Below, one piece after another: positions 25,601 through 34,789 of a DNA stretch of 37,525 bases. A program made the position numbers and the translations under genes. Within the stretch, counting starts at the first letter, position 1; every line of letters starts with the position of its first letter. Origin of the DNA: JBKHBT01 sp046542255 (GTDB lineage Bacteria > UBP14 > UBA6098 > JBKHBT01); assembly GCA_046542255.1 (NCBI GenBank), contig JBKHBT010000026.1, forward strand, positions 1-37,525, written 5' to 3'. The notes below the pieces were generated by a model. It did not search any database and was not told where the DNA came from. It saw only the letters and a list, made by a program, of their open reading frames with translations.

Positions 25601-26197
25601 GCAGCTTCGACAACTGGCAACAATGACACAAATCCCTTCAGAATAGCGATAGATGGCGACTCCGGAAGCGATACCATAGTTTATCTATTCGCAGATATAA
25701 TTTGCAATGGCGGCGAATACAGCCGCACAACAAAACTTGCTATTCCAATTAAGGCAACCACAGAAGCAATGACTTATGAAATTAATCGCGGTTGGAATAT
25801 GATTTCTTATCCATTCGATAATACTGTATCAAAAGAAATAATATTCCCGGATGCAATAGATGAAATATACACCTATAATCCTGAAGAGCGCGTTTATGAA
25901 ATGTCAGAAAACTTAGGCCCTGGCCCGGGCTACTGGGTACTTTACAGAAGTGCCGACATAATAAACCGCTCTGACAGTCCATGGCTTAGCGAAATGGAAA
26001 TAATACTTCATCCCGGATGGAATCTTATCGGCTCGATTGCCAGCTCCTATGATGCCTCGATTATCACATCCAATCCCGAAGTAATTGGGCCTGTTTATAT
26101 CTATGATGGTTCAATTTATGAAGAAGTCGAATATTTGATGCCGGGTAATGGCTATTGGGTGCTTGCAACGGAAGAGCTAACAATTACGATTGAGTAA
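22625..26197 (+). CDS. C25 (gingipain)-like exported protein, catalytic His replaced
   Basis: 1190 aa with a signal peptide (MIKKSIILLIAVFIAFS) and no propeptide; the C25-like domain begins right after it (about 22-360). Aligned with the intact paralogue at 26837-31120, the block DGRALILFRGQSTTNWW has Gln227 where the catalytic His follows Gly, while the nucleophile Cys257 (SITCHT) is kept. An Ig-like domain follows (LENALVCIT, about 390). Then come repeats with Ca-binding-like motifs (GNGDGYLNPGE, LGNGNSLLEPGE, LGNGDMQADYGE), a nidogen-like segment (about 700-910) and two GWN repeats (GWNMISYPFD, GWNLIGSIAS) at the end. There is no FPNPFN sorting domain. It may be a pseudoenzyme, or use another base. 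AAGGAG precedes the ATG. Confidence 0.85.
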   Translation: MIKKSIILLIAVFIAFSQIPDGARYLIICADDFEEDLQPLADWKTQKGYLSYIATLSETGTSGADIENYIKNAYETWDPAPEFVLLVGNNNIIPMRFGGRTEYGRFDSDWEYGEMTDDLFNDIQVGRFPARNNERLRPMIEKTLRYDIDPLSDDLDDHWLSKGITIIMEDGDDDDSLYWANTDTAALGMTRNGYTHIDRFSLYRGDDAEDVEAAVNDGRALILFRGQSTTNWWSPFDVDPWELDNGFMTPVVLSITCHTISDGRSSQAGTWWLESGYDDIDSEVSGAVGFVGTTNSISGGAHLRGEIAEGIVNSFYSDTTNDLGRAVEAGRLNQYLLYENEAQYTGHLLLGDPELDIRTKPPAIMSIDHYPALPVGATNADIGVNGIDGPLENALVCITDFENTHSWGYTDASGNISLPINVEEAGTLTVTISYKNYYPSVSQIVIVNSGTYVMLSGYSIDDAAGGNGDGYLNPGEEVEVAITLFNNGIDDATDVNAILRSSDPYVEIIDSVASYGSIAAHTDSISQIFTISVDSDCPKGHFADLSVFSTDGSGGEFTENNPDILVYQPNFVFHSYIIDDANPLGNGNSLLEPGETGMYMVAFQNTSPTSINSITMTFRPLETGLIVEDSIVNYSRILGASEFETPGRGIPITMYEGAIFDESETVLVEVTGEGGTYTYQDTILFDVITGGPGRIFTGPDEYGYYCYDDTDGLTGRAHEYSWFEISGIGSEIDGVTNRDDDIVSFDIPIELSYYGETYDRISVSTNGFITLGNETWSGGGRDGHERPIPTVGQASAIIAPLWCDLNPRGGGNVYGHYDESNNRIVMEFDEVEHYGLGSGTRQTFQVFITDPDHYSTPTGDSEIIFQYARYDEDDDVTHAVGIESPDERMGIQYEYHGEYAEGAQPITEERTIKFTTNPPITPDNRWLVISEDSFDDTELGNGDMQADYGETFDIMMTVKNSGTLDADDVEVTLRHGSDIVSFIDSSASFGDIAASTTGNNDTNPFRIAIDGDSGSDTIVYLFADIICNGGEYSRTTKLAIPIKATTEAMTYEINRGWNMISYPFDNTVSKEIIFPDAIDEIYTYNPEERVYEMSENLGPGPGYWVLYRSADIINRSDSPWLSEMEIILHPGWNLIGSIASSYDASIITSNPEVIGPVYIYDGSIYEEVEYLMPGNGYWVLATEELTITIE

Positions 26198-26222
26198 TTG
26201 ATACTAAATATCTTATTTTTAG

Positions 26223-26254
26223 AGGCCAGCTCTGATTTTTTGGCATGGCCTTTT
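26223..26254 (+). terminator. putative terminator after the first C25-like gene
   Basis: AGGCCA (26223-26228) and TGGCCT (26246-26251) form a 6-bp stem with a 17-nt loop, followed by TTT. It lies 26 bp after the stop codon. Confidence 0.5.
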
Positions 26255-26261
26255 GCTATGC

Positions 26262-26519
26262 TTATATCAGATTGGATTCTTGGCGATAGAGTTTTGGGAA
26301 ATATATCAGAGGATTTTCCGGGACATTGGTTTTTGTGTATTTGTAATCAACGCCGATCATTGAGATAGTATTGATGCCACGCGGAGCATTGGCACCAGAG
26401 GGAGAGTAAAATACACCTGCAATGCCAGCACTGAAATCCAGTCTATCCGTTAACTGAGCAACGATTTCGTAGAAATCGCATGTCGAAGTCAAAATTAGCC
26501 GATTTAGAAAAAACATCAA
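26262..26519 (-). pseudogene. possible fragment of an outer-membrane beta-barrel gene
   Basis: An 85-codon frame whose C-terminal part (YEIVAQLTDRLDFSAGIAGV, then FYSPSGANAPRGINTISMIG) alternates polar and hydrophobic residues as in outer-membrane strands. The first residues (MMFFLNRLIL) do not form a good signal peptide, and there is no clear ribosome-binding site. It is probably the 3' remnant of a longer gene. It lies in a 627-bp gap between two plus-strand genes; the rest of that gap is AT-rich with only the promoter at 26727-26756. A chance ORF cannot be excluded. Confidence 0.3.
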
Positions 26520-26726
26520 CTTTAGTTGTGAAGCGAAATATTATTTTTTATAAGTGAATTATCGTCTTCGAATAGTATAGCCATACATCATAAAACTCCC
26601 AAAATTCTCTTAGTTCAATCTTTTCATTTGATAAAAAACTTGTCAAATAGCCAATAATATATTAATTTGTTAAGTATTATAATGTATTTATCATACATTA
26701 TTAACGGTAAAGATTGATAATTTAAC

Positions 26727-26756
26727 TTGCATAAAACGCCCTTTATATATTATTAT
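26727..26756 (+). promoter_or_regulatory. putative promoter of the second C25 gene
   Basis: TTGCAT (26727-26732) and TATTAT (26751-26756) are spaced by 18 bp, about 75 bp upstream of the start codon. Confidence 0.4.
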
Positions 26757-26836
26757 GTATAGTAGCAAGGAGGTATATTCGAAAAATCCTGGAAAGATTT
26801 ATAAGTTTCAAAGTTGCATGATATATGGAGGAGAAT

Positions 26837-29800
26837 ATGATAAATAAGGTCGAGTCATCGCTTTTAATATTAGGGATTTTTCTATTTTTTACAAATGCAT
26901 TTGCTTTGCAGCCGCCGGCTTTGGAGCATATTAATTCCGACTATGAGACAATCGAATTTGAGTATTTCGGCCATCAGATTAGAATCGATGAAAAACGCGA
27001 GGTCAATCAAATCTTCGATAGAGTCGATTTCGAATCTGGCAAGCATTCACTCGAAATCGGCGGGCCGGATTTGCCTGTTATTCGTGAATTTATCGAAATT
27101 CCTTTCGGCGCAGATCCTGTAATATACATAGAAAATGCATCCTATCGAGAAATCGTAATCGACAATCCAGTATATCCTGTGCAGCCACCGCGCGTGAAAC
27201 TTCCCGATGCCAAACACCCATTTGTTTACAAATCCGAATTTTATGAGATCGATGACTGGTACTATCAAAAAGATGCAAAGATATTAGAAACTGCAATTTC
27301 TCGCGACAGCCGCCTTGCACTCATCGAAATTCATCCTGTTAATTATCTTCCCAGGGAAAACCTTCTCCGCATAATGACGCGCGGAACTATCATAATCGAA
27401 CTTCCCGGCGCATCCGAGCAACAGACAATAGAAATTAAAGAACGATATAGCACAAATTACAGCCGAAGCCTAAATGAGGCAATCGTCTTAAACCCGGGAC
27501 TCTACCGGCCGATGTATTGGCCGCCAGTCGATATTGGTATGCTTATTATTTCAGCAAATGGCGCTGGTGATACGCTGCAGAAATATGCTCATTGGAAAAG
27601 TCGAAAAGGTTTCAAGGTCGAGGTGCATGAATATTCCGATATCGGAAGCTCGGCATCTGATATTCAGGATTTTATCCAGAATGAATATGATTATGCCGAT
27701 GTACCGCCGCAGTTTATTATTTTTGTCGGCGATGATGACCTTCTTCCCACCAATTCTGCTGATCATTCATCTGATACGCCTACCGATAATCACTATGTTA
27801 CTGTATCAGGCAGCGATTTGATACCGGATATTTTCTATGGAAGATGGTCTCTGACATCTCTTTCTGAAATCGATGAATTTATGAACCGAAATATCGAATA
27901 TGAAAAATTCGACTACTCGACATCTGCATGGACCAATAATATCTGCCTGCCATCGACCGATGATGCCAGTTGGCATGAACTCGCAGAAGCCACGCAAGCC
28001 TATGTAGCCAATACTCATTTCATACCTATGGGCTATAGCGAAGTTGATCTTATTCAGGCATATTATGATGGCGCTATACCTTCTGGTGATGCTGTGGTTG
28101 CAGCAATCGAAGATGGCCGAATGATAGTCAACTATACCGGGCATGGCGCTACAACTTATTTCGATGCACCGCGAGTTACGCAGGACGATATCCGGTCTAT
28201 GACAAATACCGATATGTATCCTTTTGTGATTGGCAATGCCTGTGTTACGGGCAAATTCGATATCGATGAATGTTTCGCCGAAACCTGGATTCGCCAGGAA
28301 GGCAAAGGCGCGATCGCATATATGGGTGCATCGAACAATACAATGTGGGATGAAGACGATGCCTTCGAGCGAAGAATGTACGATTCCACTTTTGTCCGCG
28401 ACTACTATTTCATGGGCGGAATGATGCTAAAAGGCCTTATGGCTGTCTATGATGAATATTCCTATCGTGCTGATTACTATTTCGAGATATATCATCTTTT
28501 CGGCGATCCTTCGGTTGCGCTGTGGTTCCAGCCGCCTTCGATGCTCTCCGTTACTCATCCCGAGACACAGGCACCGGGCGGTGGAATGGTCGATGTTGAT
28601 GTTTCATCTGCAGGAGCGTTGGAGAATGCTCTCGTCTGTATCACAAATGACGATGATATTCACGAAGCTGCATATACTAATGCATCCGGCACTGCATCTA
28701 TAAGCCTGCCAGCCGGTATGGCCACCGGCGATACGCTTTGGGTTACGGTTACAGCATACAATAAAATACCTTATGAAGGCTTTATAATCGTTTCTGGCAA
28801 TGGCCCATTTTTGGCCTATAGCTCCAATGAAATCGATGATGATGCATCAGGTGCAACCAATGGCGACAATGATGATATGGCAGATTCTGATGAGAGAATC
28901 GGCATCACTGTATTTCTAAATAATTCCGGTACCCTACCTGCATATTCTGTCGATGCTATTCTTACAGAATCGAGTCCTTATGCTAATGTTATAACGGGCA
29001 ATGCCAGCTATGGCAATATCGCAGTCGGTTCTACTGTTCCAAATTCGACACAATATATTGTGGATATAGCAGACAATGTCCCGGATGGAACCAATATTCA
29101 ATTCACACTTACCGCAACAGATAGCCACGATTCTACATGGACGGTTAATTTCAGTATCACTGCACATGCACCTATTCTTGCAGTAGGCAGCCACAATATA
29201 AGCGGCGGCGATGGCGATGGTTTCGCAGAACCCGGCGAAACAGTCGATCTATCGATTGCTGGCGAGAATAGCTCTGTCGAGCGGGCGATTTCTGTAAATG
29301 GCACGCTTTCGGAAAGCGATCCATATGTCAGCCTAAGCCGCTCGACTGGTTCCTATGGCGATATTGCACCCGGTGGCAGCTCATATTCTTCTGTGCCTTA
29401 TCAGGTAAGTATATCATCATCCTGCCCTACTCCGCATTATGCCACGATTGATGTAACATTAGATGAATCCCGCGGATACTCCGAAACCGGTTCGATCGTG
29501 TTTATGGTCGGCAATGCTGGTTTTTCGGATGATGTCGAAGCTCCTATAACAGGATACAGCACAACCGGCACATTCCGAAGTACAAGAAGATCCACATCCG
29601 GCGATTATAGCTGGTATTTCGGAAGGTCGGATGTATTTTTCCATCGCGATACATTCAACTATGAACTTATTACTCCATCGATAATTGCCCCGAGCGATGC
29701 GGATCTGGTTTTCTCGCATTATCTGGCTTCCGAAGAAGATTATGACTATGCATATATCGATATCACCACCGATGATGGTTCGAGTTGGACAGATATCGTA

Positions 29801-31120
29801 ACATATCACGGCCAGGCAGAATATTGGATGTTGGAGCAATTCGATATTTCCAGCCATGTATCTGCCGGCGACAATTTCAAAGTTCGCTTCCGTTTCGAGG
29901 CGGATGGCGGCGTCCATAATGAGGGTTGGTTTATCGATGATATTCTGGTAGCCTCCAGGCAAAACGGCTATCTTGGCGGTGGAGATGTTACGCCATGGGC
30001 AGGCAAGACCGACAATGATTATACCTTCTATGTCAATTACTTGAGTCCTTCTAGCACTGCTCCTTCACAGGCGAGGGTTTATATCGATGGTTCGCAGCAT
30101 AATATGTCGCTTGCCGATGGAAATTATACTGATGGCGCAAGATATGAATATACTACGACAATGCCCTCTGGCGGCCATTCATACTATTTCGAATTTATTG
30201 CTGGCGGAGAAACGATACGTTTCCCGAATGCTGGAAGTATCACCGGGCCTTCTGTGAACGCTTCCGCTTATATTGCATTCGATATAGGCACATCATCTTC
30301 GGGATTTGAACATTGGGCCGATTCATATTATGACGATTGGCAATGGGGAACTCCGTCTTATGGGCCAACTGCGGCATCGGTGCCACATGGAAGCAATGTT
30401 TGGGCGACTAAGATTGCTGGTGAGTACAGCGATTCCTCGCAATCTCATCTCACAACGCCAGCACTCGATCTAACAACAATAGAAAGTCCATATCTGACAT
30501 ATTGGCATTGGTATCGTTTCCAACCACCTAATAGCTATGGCTATCATGATGGTGGAAATATAAAAATATCTGTCGATGGCGGCGATCCATTTATCATTTT
30601 CCCACAGCATGGGTATGATCAAAATATGAGTCGATACAATCAATTAAATGACTATGAATTTGCATATGCTGATGATGCCAATGGCAATTTCTGGCAATTT
30701 GAATGTATCGACCTATCGCCCTGGGCCGGCCATTCGGTCACTATTTATTTCGATTTCGGAAGCAGCAGCGTAACGACCGATGCTGGCTGGTATATAAATG
30801 ATATTGATATCCTGGCAGCGATTTCGGCCGGAATGACAGAACCGACATATACCATACCGGATAATCTCGAATTTTCCAGCTTCCCGAATCCTTTCAATGC
30901 CGAGACGCGATTCAGCCTGGAACTCCCTAATTCCGGCCATCTCAAAATCGATGTCTATGATATCGATGGCCGTTTGGTCGATAATGTCGAAACAGGATAT
31001 TATGATGCTGGCAGGCATTTCTTCAATTGGGACGCTGGCGAGCTTTCAAATGGCGTATATTTCGCCAGATGTCAGGCAGAAAAAACTTCGAAGACTATCA
31101 AGTTATTATTGGTGAAATAG
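26837..31120 (+). CDS. C25 (gingipain-like) secreted cysteine protease with sorting domain
   Basis: 1427 aa. The start at 26837 is preferred: the ATG 12 bp earlier lies inside the ribosome-binding site (GGAGGAG) that serves it. A signal peptide (VESSLLILGIFLFFTNAFA) is followed by a C25 propeptide (to about 225) and the protease domain (about 235-585). Catalytic residues are H436 (NYTGHGATT) and C469 (GNACVTGKF). Then follow an Ig-like domain (LENALVCIT), GDGDGFAEPGE-type repeats (about 660-890), two jelly-roll/MAM-like domains (about 890-1045 and 1145-1330) and a C-terminal domain with FPNPFNAETRFSL and a KTIKLLLVK end. That last domain is of the FlgD-like/type IX secretion sorting type. It probably degrades proteins outside the cell. 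Confidence 0.93.
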   Translation: MINKVESSLLILGIFLFFTNAFALQPPALEHINSDYETIEFEYFGHQIRIDEKREVNQIFDRVDFESGKHSLEIGGPDLPVIREFIEIPFGADPVIYIENASYREIVIDNPVYPVQPPRVKLPDAKHPFVYKSEFYEIDDWYYQKDAKILETAISRDSRLALIEIHPVNYLPRENLLRIMTRGTIIIELPGASEQQTIEIKERYSTNYSRSLNEAIVLNPGLYRPMYWPPVDIGMLIISANGAGDTLQKYAHWKSRKGFKVEVHEYSDIGSSASDIQDFIQNEYDYADVPPQFIIFVGDDDLLPTNSADHSSDTPTDNHYVTVSGSDLIPDIFYGRWSLTSLSEIDEFMNRNIEYEKFDYSTSAWTNNICLPSTDDASWHELAEATQAYVANTHFIPMGYSEVDLIQAYYDGAIPSGDAVVAAIEDGRMIVNYTGHGATTYFDAPRVTQDDIRSMTNTDMYPFVIGNACVTGKFDIDECFAETWIRQEGKGAIAYMGASNNTMWDEDDAFERRMYDSTFVRDYYFMGGMMLKGLMAVYDEYSYRADYYFEIYHLFGDPSVALWFQPPSMLSVTHPETQAPGGGMVDVDVSSAGALENALVCITNDDDIHEAAYTNASGTASISLPAGMATGDTLWVTVTAYNKIPYEGFIIVSGNGPFLAYSSNEIDDDASGATNGDNDDMADSDERIGITVFLNNSGTLPAYSVDAILTESSPYANVITGNASYGNIAVGSTVPNSTQYIVDIADNVPDGTNIQFTLTATDSHDSTWTVNFSITAHAPILAVGSHNISGGDGDGFAEPGETVDLSIAGENSSVERAISVNGTLSESDPYVSLSRSTGSYGDIAPGGSSYSSVPYQVSISSSCPTPHYATIDVTLDESRGYSETGSIVFMVGNAGFSDDVEAPITGYSTTGTFRSTRRSTSGDYSWYFGRSDVFFHRDTFNYELITPSIIAPSDADLVFSHYLASEEDYDYAYIDITTDDGSSWTDIVTYHGQAEYWMLEQFDISSHVSAGDNFKVRFRFEADGGVHNEGWFIDDILVASRQNGYLGGGDVTPWAGKTDNDYTFYVNYLSPSSTAPSQARVYIDGSQHNMSLADGNYTDGARYEYTTTMPSGGHSYYFEFIAGGETIRFPNAGSITGPSVNASAYIAFDIGTSSSGFEHWADSYYDDWQWGTPSYGPTAASVPHGSNVWATKIAGEYSDSSQSHLTTPALDLTTIESPYLTYWHWYRFQPPNSYGYHDGGNIKISVDGGDPFIIFPQHGYDQNMSRYNQLNDYEFAYADDANGNFWQFECIDLSPWAGHSVTIYFDFGSSSVTTDAGWYINDIDILAAISAGMTEPTYTIPDNLEFSSFPNPFNAETRFSLELPNSGHLKIDVYDIDGRLVDNVETGYYDAGRHFFNWDAGELSNGVYFARCQAEKTSKTIKLLLVK

Positions 31121-31387
31121 CTACATATTAGCAAATAGTAATTGTTTATAGCTGCTAAGTGGAGAGGTTGTCTCAAAGCATGTAGCCTAAAAAACAATAA
31201 TATAGCGCTGCTGCAACTTAACTCAAACATCAATAAAACCTTATCAATTTTTAGCTGATTTAATCTAATATGCATTTTGCATTGTTATTCACAATTCTGT
31301 CTGATTGCCTGTAGAAGGAGATTTTCCAATAGCTTGAGCGTTGAGAAGCGAAACTTTTCAATGAGGTAAAAAATTTATTTAATTTAC

Positions 31388-31416
31388 TTGACAACGAATA
31401 ATCTATTTTTTATATT
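31388..31416 (+). promoter_or_regulatory. promoter of the S74-domain surface protein gene
   Basis: TTGACA (31388-31393) and TATATT (31411-31416) are spaced by 17 bp. The predicted start near 31423 gives a short leader of about 26 nt containing AAGGGGAG before the ATG. The rest of the 328-bp gap from 31121 shows no other feature. Confidence 0.7.
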
Positions 31417-31448
31417 ATTGAAATTAAATTCAAGCAAGGGGAGTCACC

Positions 31449-34400
31449 ATGAAAAAGCTACTTTGTGTTTTACTCGCAATTTCTATATTTGCACAAATCC
31501 CAAATACAATAAAGTATCAGGGGAAATTAACCGATACCGATGGAATCGGCCTTAATGATAGCTATGACATGACATTTCGCATATACGATGACGAAGCAGC
31601 CGAAACAGCTATATGGACTGAAACTCATAGTGCTATTTCTGTCGTAAAAGGCTTATTCTCGGCCGAATTAGGCTCGCTTACGCCTTTCACGATGGATTTC
31701 GCCGATCAGTACTGGCTCGAAATCGAAATCGATGGCGATGTATTGTCGCCGATGCAGAAATTGACTGCCGAGGCATATGCCATGCGCGCGCTTGTTGCTG
31801 ATTCCATCGCTGGCGGCGATATGGTAATCGAATCACGCGATACGATGATTGCTCATTGGGACAGCCTGCGCGGGATACCAGCCGGCTTTGCAGATGGCAC
31901 CGATGACGATGACCTGAGCGATAATTCTATAGATGACCTATCCGATGTCAGCACCGCCCTTGCCACCGATGGCCAGGTTCTTAAATATGACAATGTCTCA
32001 GGCACATGGCTTCCAGCAGATGACATCGAAGGCTCTGGCGGGAGCGAAGTCATTATGGAATCCAGCGATAATTATCTTACCAAGTGGGGAGGCGATGATT
32101 CTTTGCACTATTCCAGCATTATTGAGACTGAAGATGGATTTGCTGGTATTGGGACTGAAACGCCAAATGCGCTTCTACATGTGAATAATTGGACAGGAAT
32201 TTATGATACAAATTTTGTGCTGTATGATTTCGAAGGTACATCAATTGCGCCATTTACAACCGGAACCCCTCCTTTTGACTGGAGCATTACTGAAGACGAT
32301 TTTTATCATGGTAGTCAATGTATTCATGCTCAAACTGCAGAATTCAATCTATTTTCTTTATGTGAATTTGATACAATCCTTGAGAAGACTACAGAATTTT
32401 CTTTCGCATATAAAGTAGAACTTGAAACTTCTTCACTTTCCAGTTTTACTTTCTATGTTAATGATGAATCATTTCTTAATGTTGATGAAGCTTCCTCATC
32501 TGGAGAGTGGACTGTTTTCACTATTACTCTTGAGCCAGGTGAATGTAATCTTAAATGGGAATTTTTTGGTAATAGTTCATATCCTACTGATGTAATTTAT
32601 TTAGATTCTATTGCTTTTTTCTCTATGGAATCAGTAACATTTGGGGACATTAGTTTTTATTCTGATGGCGGAGATGGTTCATTTTCGGGCATTTTCATGG
32701 GTGGTAATGTAGGAATAGGCACAGAAAACCCTGATGCTCTACTACAAGTCAAAGGCGATGCTCTTATCGATGCTATCGACAGCACATTAGCTATTCGCAC
32801 CGATGCACATAATGAATTTCATGGCGACACAATGACCAGCCAAAAAGAAGCAATCCGAATGGCCGGAAATACTTCCGATTATACTATTGCTGTGCAGGAT
32901 GGCTCTGGTAGAATTCAGCATTATTGGAATTCATCTACTAATAGGCCCAGCAATAGATATCTTGTATCCGATGAGCCGGCTTGGATGTGGGATTTGACTA
33001 TTAACAATGACCCATATATGGAGTTCAAATATGCTGCCGAAGGAGTCGAGGCCGACCCTATCACATGGGAGACTCACCTTGCTATAGGCACTGATGGTAC
33101 AGTTACTGCCAATAGCTTCGAGGGTGATGGTTCACTGCTCACGGATATCAATGACCTTGATTGGTCATTCTCCGATGATGATATCTATTATGATGGCGCT
33201 GGCAATGTTGGTATTGGTACAACTACTCCAATATCTGCGCTGCAAGTTATCGATACATTAGTGACTGATTTTCTCGTAGTTCAACCTGATGCTGTTTATG
33301 AGCAGGCCTGGACCGGAAGTGCATACTTCAGTATTGCTACTTGTCCATCTACCGGGGTATCCAGAACTGTTTCATTTTCAGGTATTGAAGGGGTAATTTT
33401 GGATGTAGATATCGAAGTTTCTTTCAGTCATCCAAACACTGGAGAGCTAAAATTCTACGTTGAACATGGTACAAAATGGGCAATGCTCTCGTCTTTCAAT
33501 GGGGGTACTGGTGAAAATTTTTTAAATACGGTTTTTGATGATGAAGCCGATGAATCGATTACTTCAGGCTCAGCGCCATTTACTGGTAGATTTAGGCCTG
33601 AATCGAGTTTATCTGAATTTGATGGTGAAGATCCAAATGGAGACTGGGTGTTAAAAGCTTGTACGGTCACGGACTATGGGCATGACTACCTTATGGAATT
33701 TAGGGTTACAATCATTGTTGCACCGTCCCATGGAGTCGCATCTTTTTATGGTGGTATAAACCATTTCGGGGATTACAACTTAGATGGTACTCTTCATACA
33801 AGTCAATTGGATGCAGATGCACTAAGCATTAACTCCTCCAATCCACATTCCCGCCTACATTTCGAGGAATTTGACGATGCCAATGGCGCGCTTGTAGATA
33901 TCCGAAATACAAGTAATGATGTAGGCGCATATTCCGGCATTCGTTTCAAAAACCATGATAATGATGATGATGTCAATTACAAGGGCGGTATTTTTTGGGA
34001 ACGTACAGCGAATTATGGCCGAGGAGATTTTCTATTTGCTACCGAAAACAACTCAAATAATGACAATGTAACTCCTTCTGACCATCGCATGGTAATATTG
34101 AAAAGTGGCGAGGTGGGAATCGGTATGCGCAATCCTGGCTTCGACCTCGAGGTAAATGGCGATGCCGCAAAACCCGGCGGCGGCTCATGGACATCATCAT
34201 CAGATAGAAGGCTAAAAGACATACACCAGCCTTTCGATAAGGGCATCGATGAGCTTCTTGCGCTTCAGCCGTATTCCTATAACTACAAGCAGGATAATCC
34301 ATTAGGCCTGCCATCGGATGAGGCATATATCGGCCTTATGGCGCAGGATGTCCAGGCAGTAATTCCAGAGGCGGTATCGACAAATGACCAGAGCGAGTTT

Positions 34401-34553
34401 CTATATCTTAATAATGACGCTGTGATTATGGCGATGATTAATGCGATTAAGGAGCATGAGAATGAGAATAAGCATCTTAAAGAAGAGATCGAAGCGCAGA
34501 AAACGATAATAAATGAACTGATTGAAAGAATTGAAACTTTGGAAAAAGAATAA
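31449..34553 (+). CDS. large surface protein with C-terminal peptidase S74 chaperone domain
   Basis: 1034 aa. A signal peptide (MKKLLCVLLAISIFA) precedes QIPNTIKYQGKLTD, an N-terminal domain frequent in exported proteins of FCB bacteria (about 18-115). Trimeric-fibre motifs GNVGIGTENP (about 418) and GNVGIGTTTP (about 587) recur. A jelly-roll-like insert lies at about 251-401, and a P-domain (proprotein convertase B type; NFLNTVFDDEA, GSAPFTGRFRPE) at about 618-758. The C-terminus (about 911-1034) is the self-cleaving intramolecular chaperone of phage tail fibres: SSSDRRLKDI, LMAQDVQAVIPEAV, then a coiled coil ending IERIETLEKE. It likely forms a trimeric fibre on the cell surface. Gene 34572-34754 follows 18 bp downstream. 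Confidence 0.9.
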   Translation: MKKLLCVLLAISIFAQIPNTIKYQGKLTDTDGIGLNDSYDMTFRIYDDEAAETAIWTETHSAISVVKGLFSAELGSLTPFTMDFADQYWLEIEIDGDVLSPMQKLTAEAYAMRALVADSIAGGDMVIESRDTMIAHWDSLRGIPAGFADGTDDDDLSDNSIDDLSDVSTALATDGQVLKYDNVSGTWLPADDIEGSGGSEVIMESSDNYLTKWGGDDSLHYSSIIETEDGFAGIGTETPNALLHVNNWTGIYDTNFVLYDFEGTSIAPFTTGTPPFDWSITEDDFYHGSQCIHAQTAEFNLFSLCEFDTILEKTTEFSFAYKVELETSSLSSFTFYVNDESFLNVDEASSSGEWTVFTITLEPGECNLKWEFFGNSSYPTDVIYLDSIAFFSMESVTFGDISFYSDGGDGSFSGIFMGGNVGIGTENPDALLQVKGDALIDAIDSTLAIRTDAHNEFHGDTMTSQKEAIRMAGNTSDYTIAVQDGSGRIQHYWNSSTNRPSNRYLVSDEPAWMWDLTINNDPYMEFKYAAEGVEADPITWETHLAIGTDGTVTANSFEGDGSLLTDINDLDWSFSDDDIYYDGAGNVGIGTTTPISALQVIDTLVTDFLVVQPDAVYEQAWTGSAYFSIATCPSTGVSRTVSFSGIEGVILDVDIEVSFSHPNTGELKFYVEHGTKWAMLSSFNGGTGENFLNTVFDDEADESITSGSAPFTGRFRPESSLSEFDGEDPNGDWVLKACTVTDYGHDYLMEFRVTIIVAPSHGVASFYGGINHFGDYNLDGTLHTSQLDADALSINSSNPHSRLHFEEFDDANGALVDIRNTSNDVGAYSGIRFKNHDNDDDVNYKGGIFWERTANYGRGDFLFATENNSNNDNVTPSDHRMVILKSGEVGIGMRNPGFDLEVNGDAAKPGGGSWTSSSDRRLKDIHQPFDKGIDELLALQPYSYNYKQDNPLGLPSDEAYIGLMAQDVQAVIPEAVSTNDQSEFLYLNNDAVIMAMINAIKEHENENKHLKEEIEAQKTIINELIERIETLEKE

Positions 34554-34571
34554 TCTGGAGAGGAGAACAAT

Positions 34572-34754
34572 ATGAAAGCAGGCCATTATATTCTACAGTT
34601 TTTTATCTTTGTGATTCTTTACGGTACTATCATGTACTTTTGGAATGATGACCCATTCAAAGTCATTGCAATTAAATCATTAGTAGTGGGCTTTGTTTAT
34701 ATTATTGTACAGATGGTTGTTTATTCCTTTTGGAAAAGGAAAAAAAATAAATAA
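34572..34754 (+). CDS. 60-aa two-helix membrane protein
   Basis: 60 aa with two hydrophobic helices (YILQFFIFVILYGTIMYFW, about 6-24, and VVGFVYIIVQMVVYSFW, about 38-54) and a basic C-terminus (KRKKNK). A good Shine-Dalgarno sequence (GGAGAGGAG) lies in the 18-bp gap after the S74 gene, so the two are probably co-transcribed. I do not recognise its family; a role in biogenesis of the surface fibre is only a guess from position. Confidence 0.7.
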   Translation: MKAGHYILQFFIFVILYGTIMYFWNDDPFKVIAIKSLVVGFVYIIVQMVVYSFWKRKKNK

Positions 34755-34789
34755 CTCTTTAAGATAACTCTTTAAGATAACTCTTTATC
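34751..34789 (+). repeat. 13-bp tandem repeat, three copies
   Basis: ATAACTCTTTAAG is repeated at 34751 and 34764, and a third copy at 34777 ends in TC instead of AG. The stop codon of the 60-aa gene lies within the first copy, so repeat number changes would not alter the protein. Confidence 0.8.

Noticed and set aside
29459..29962. 167-codon minus-strand ORF within the C25 protease gene
   Set aside because: It is antisense to conserved jelly-roll sequence and follows from the biased GAT/ATC codon usage.
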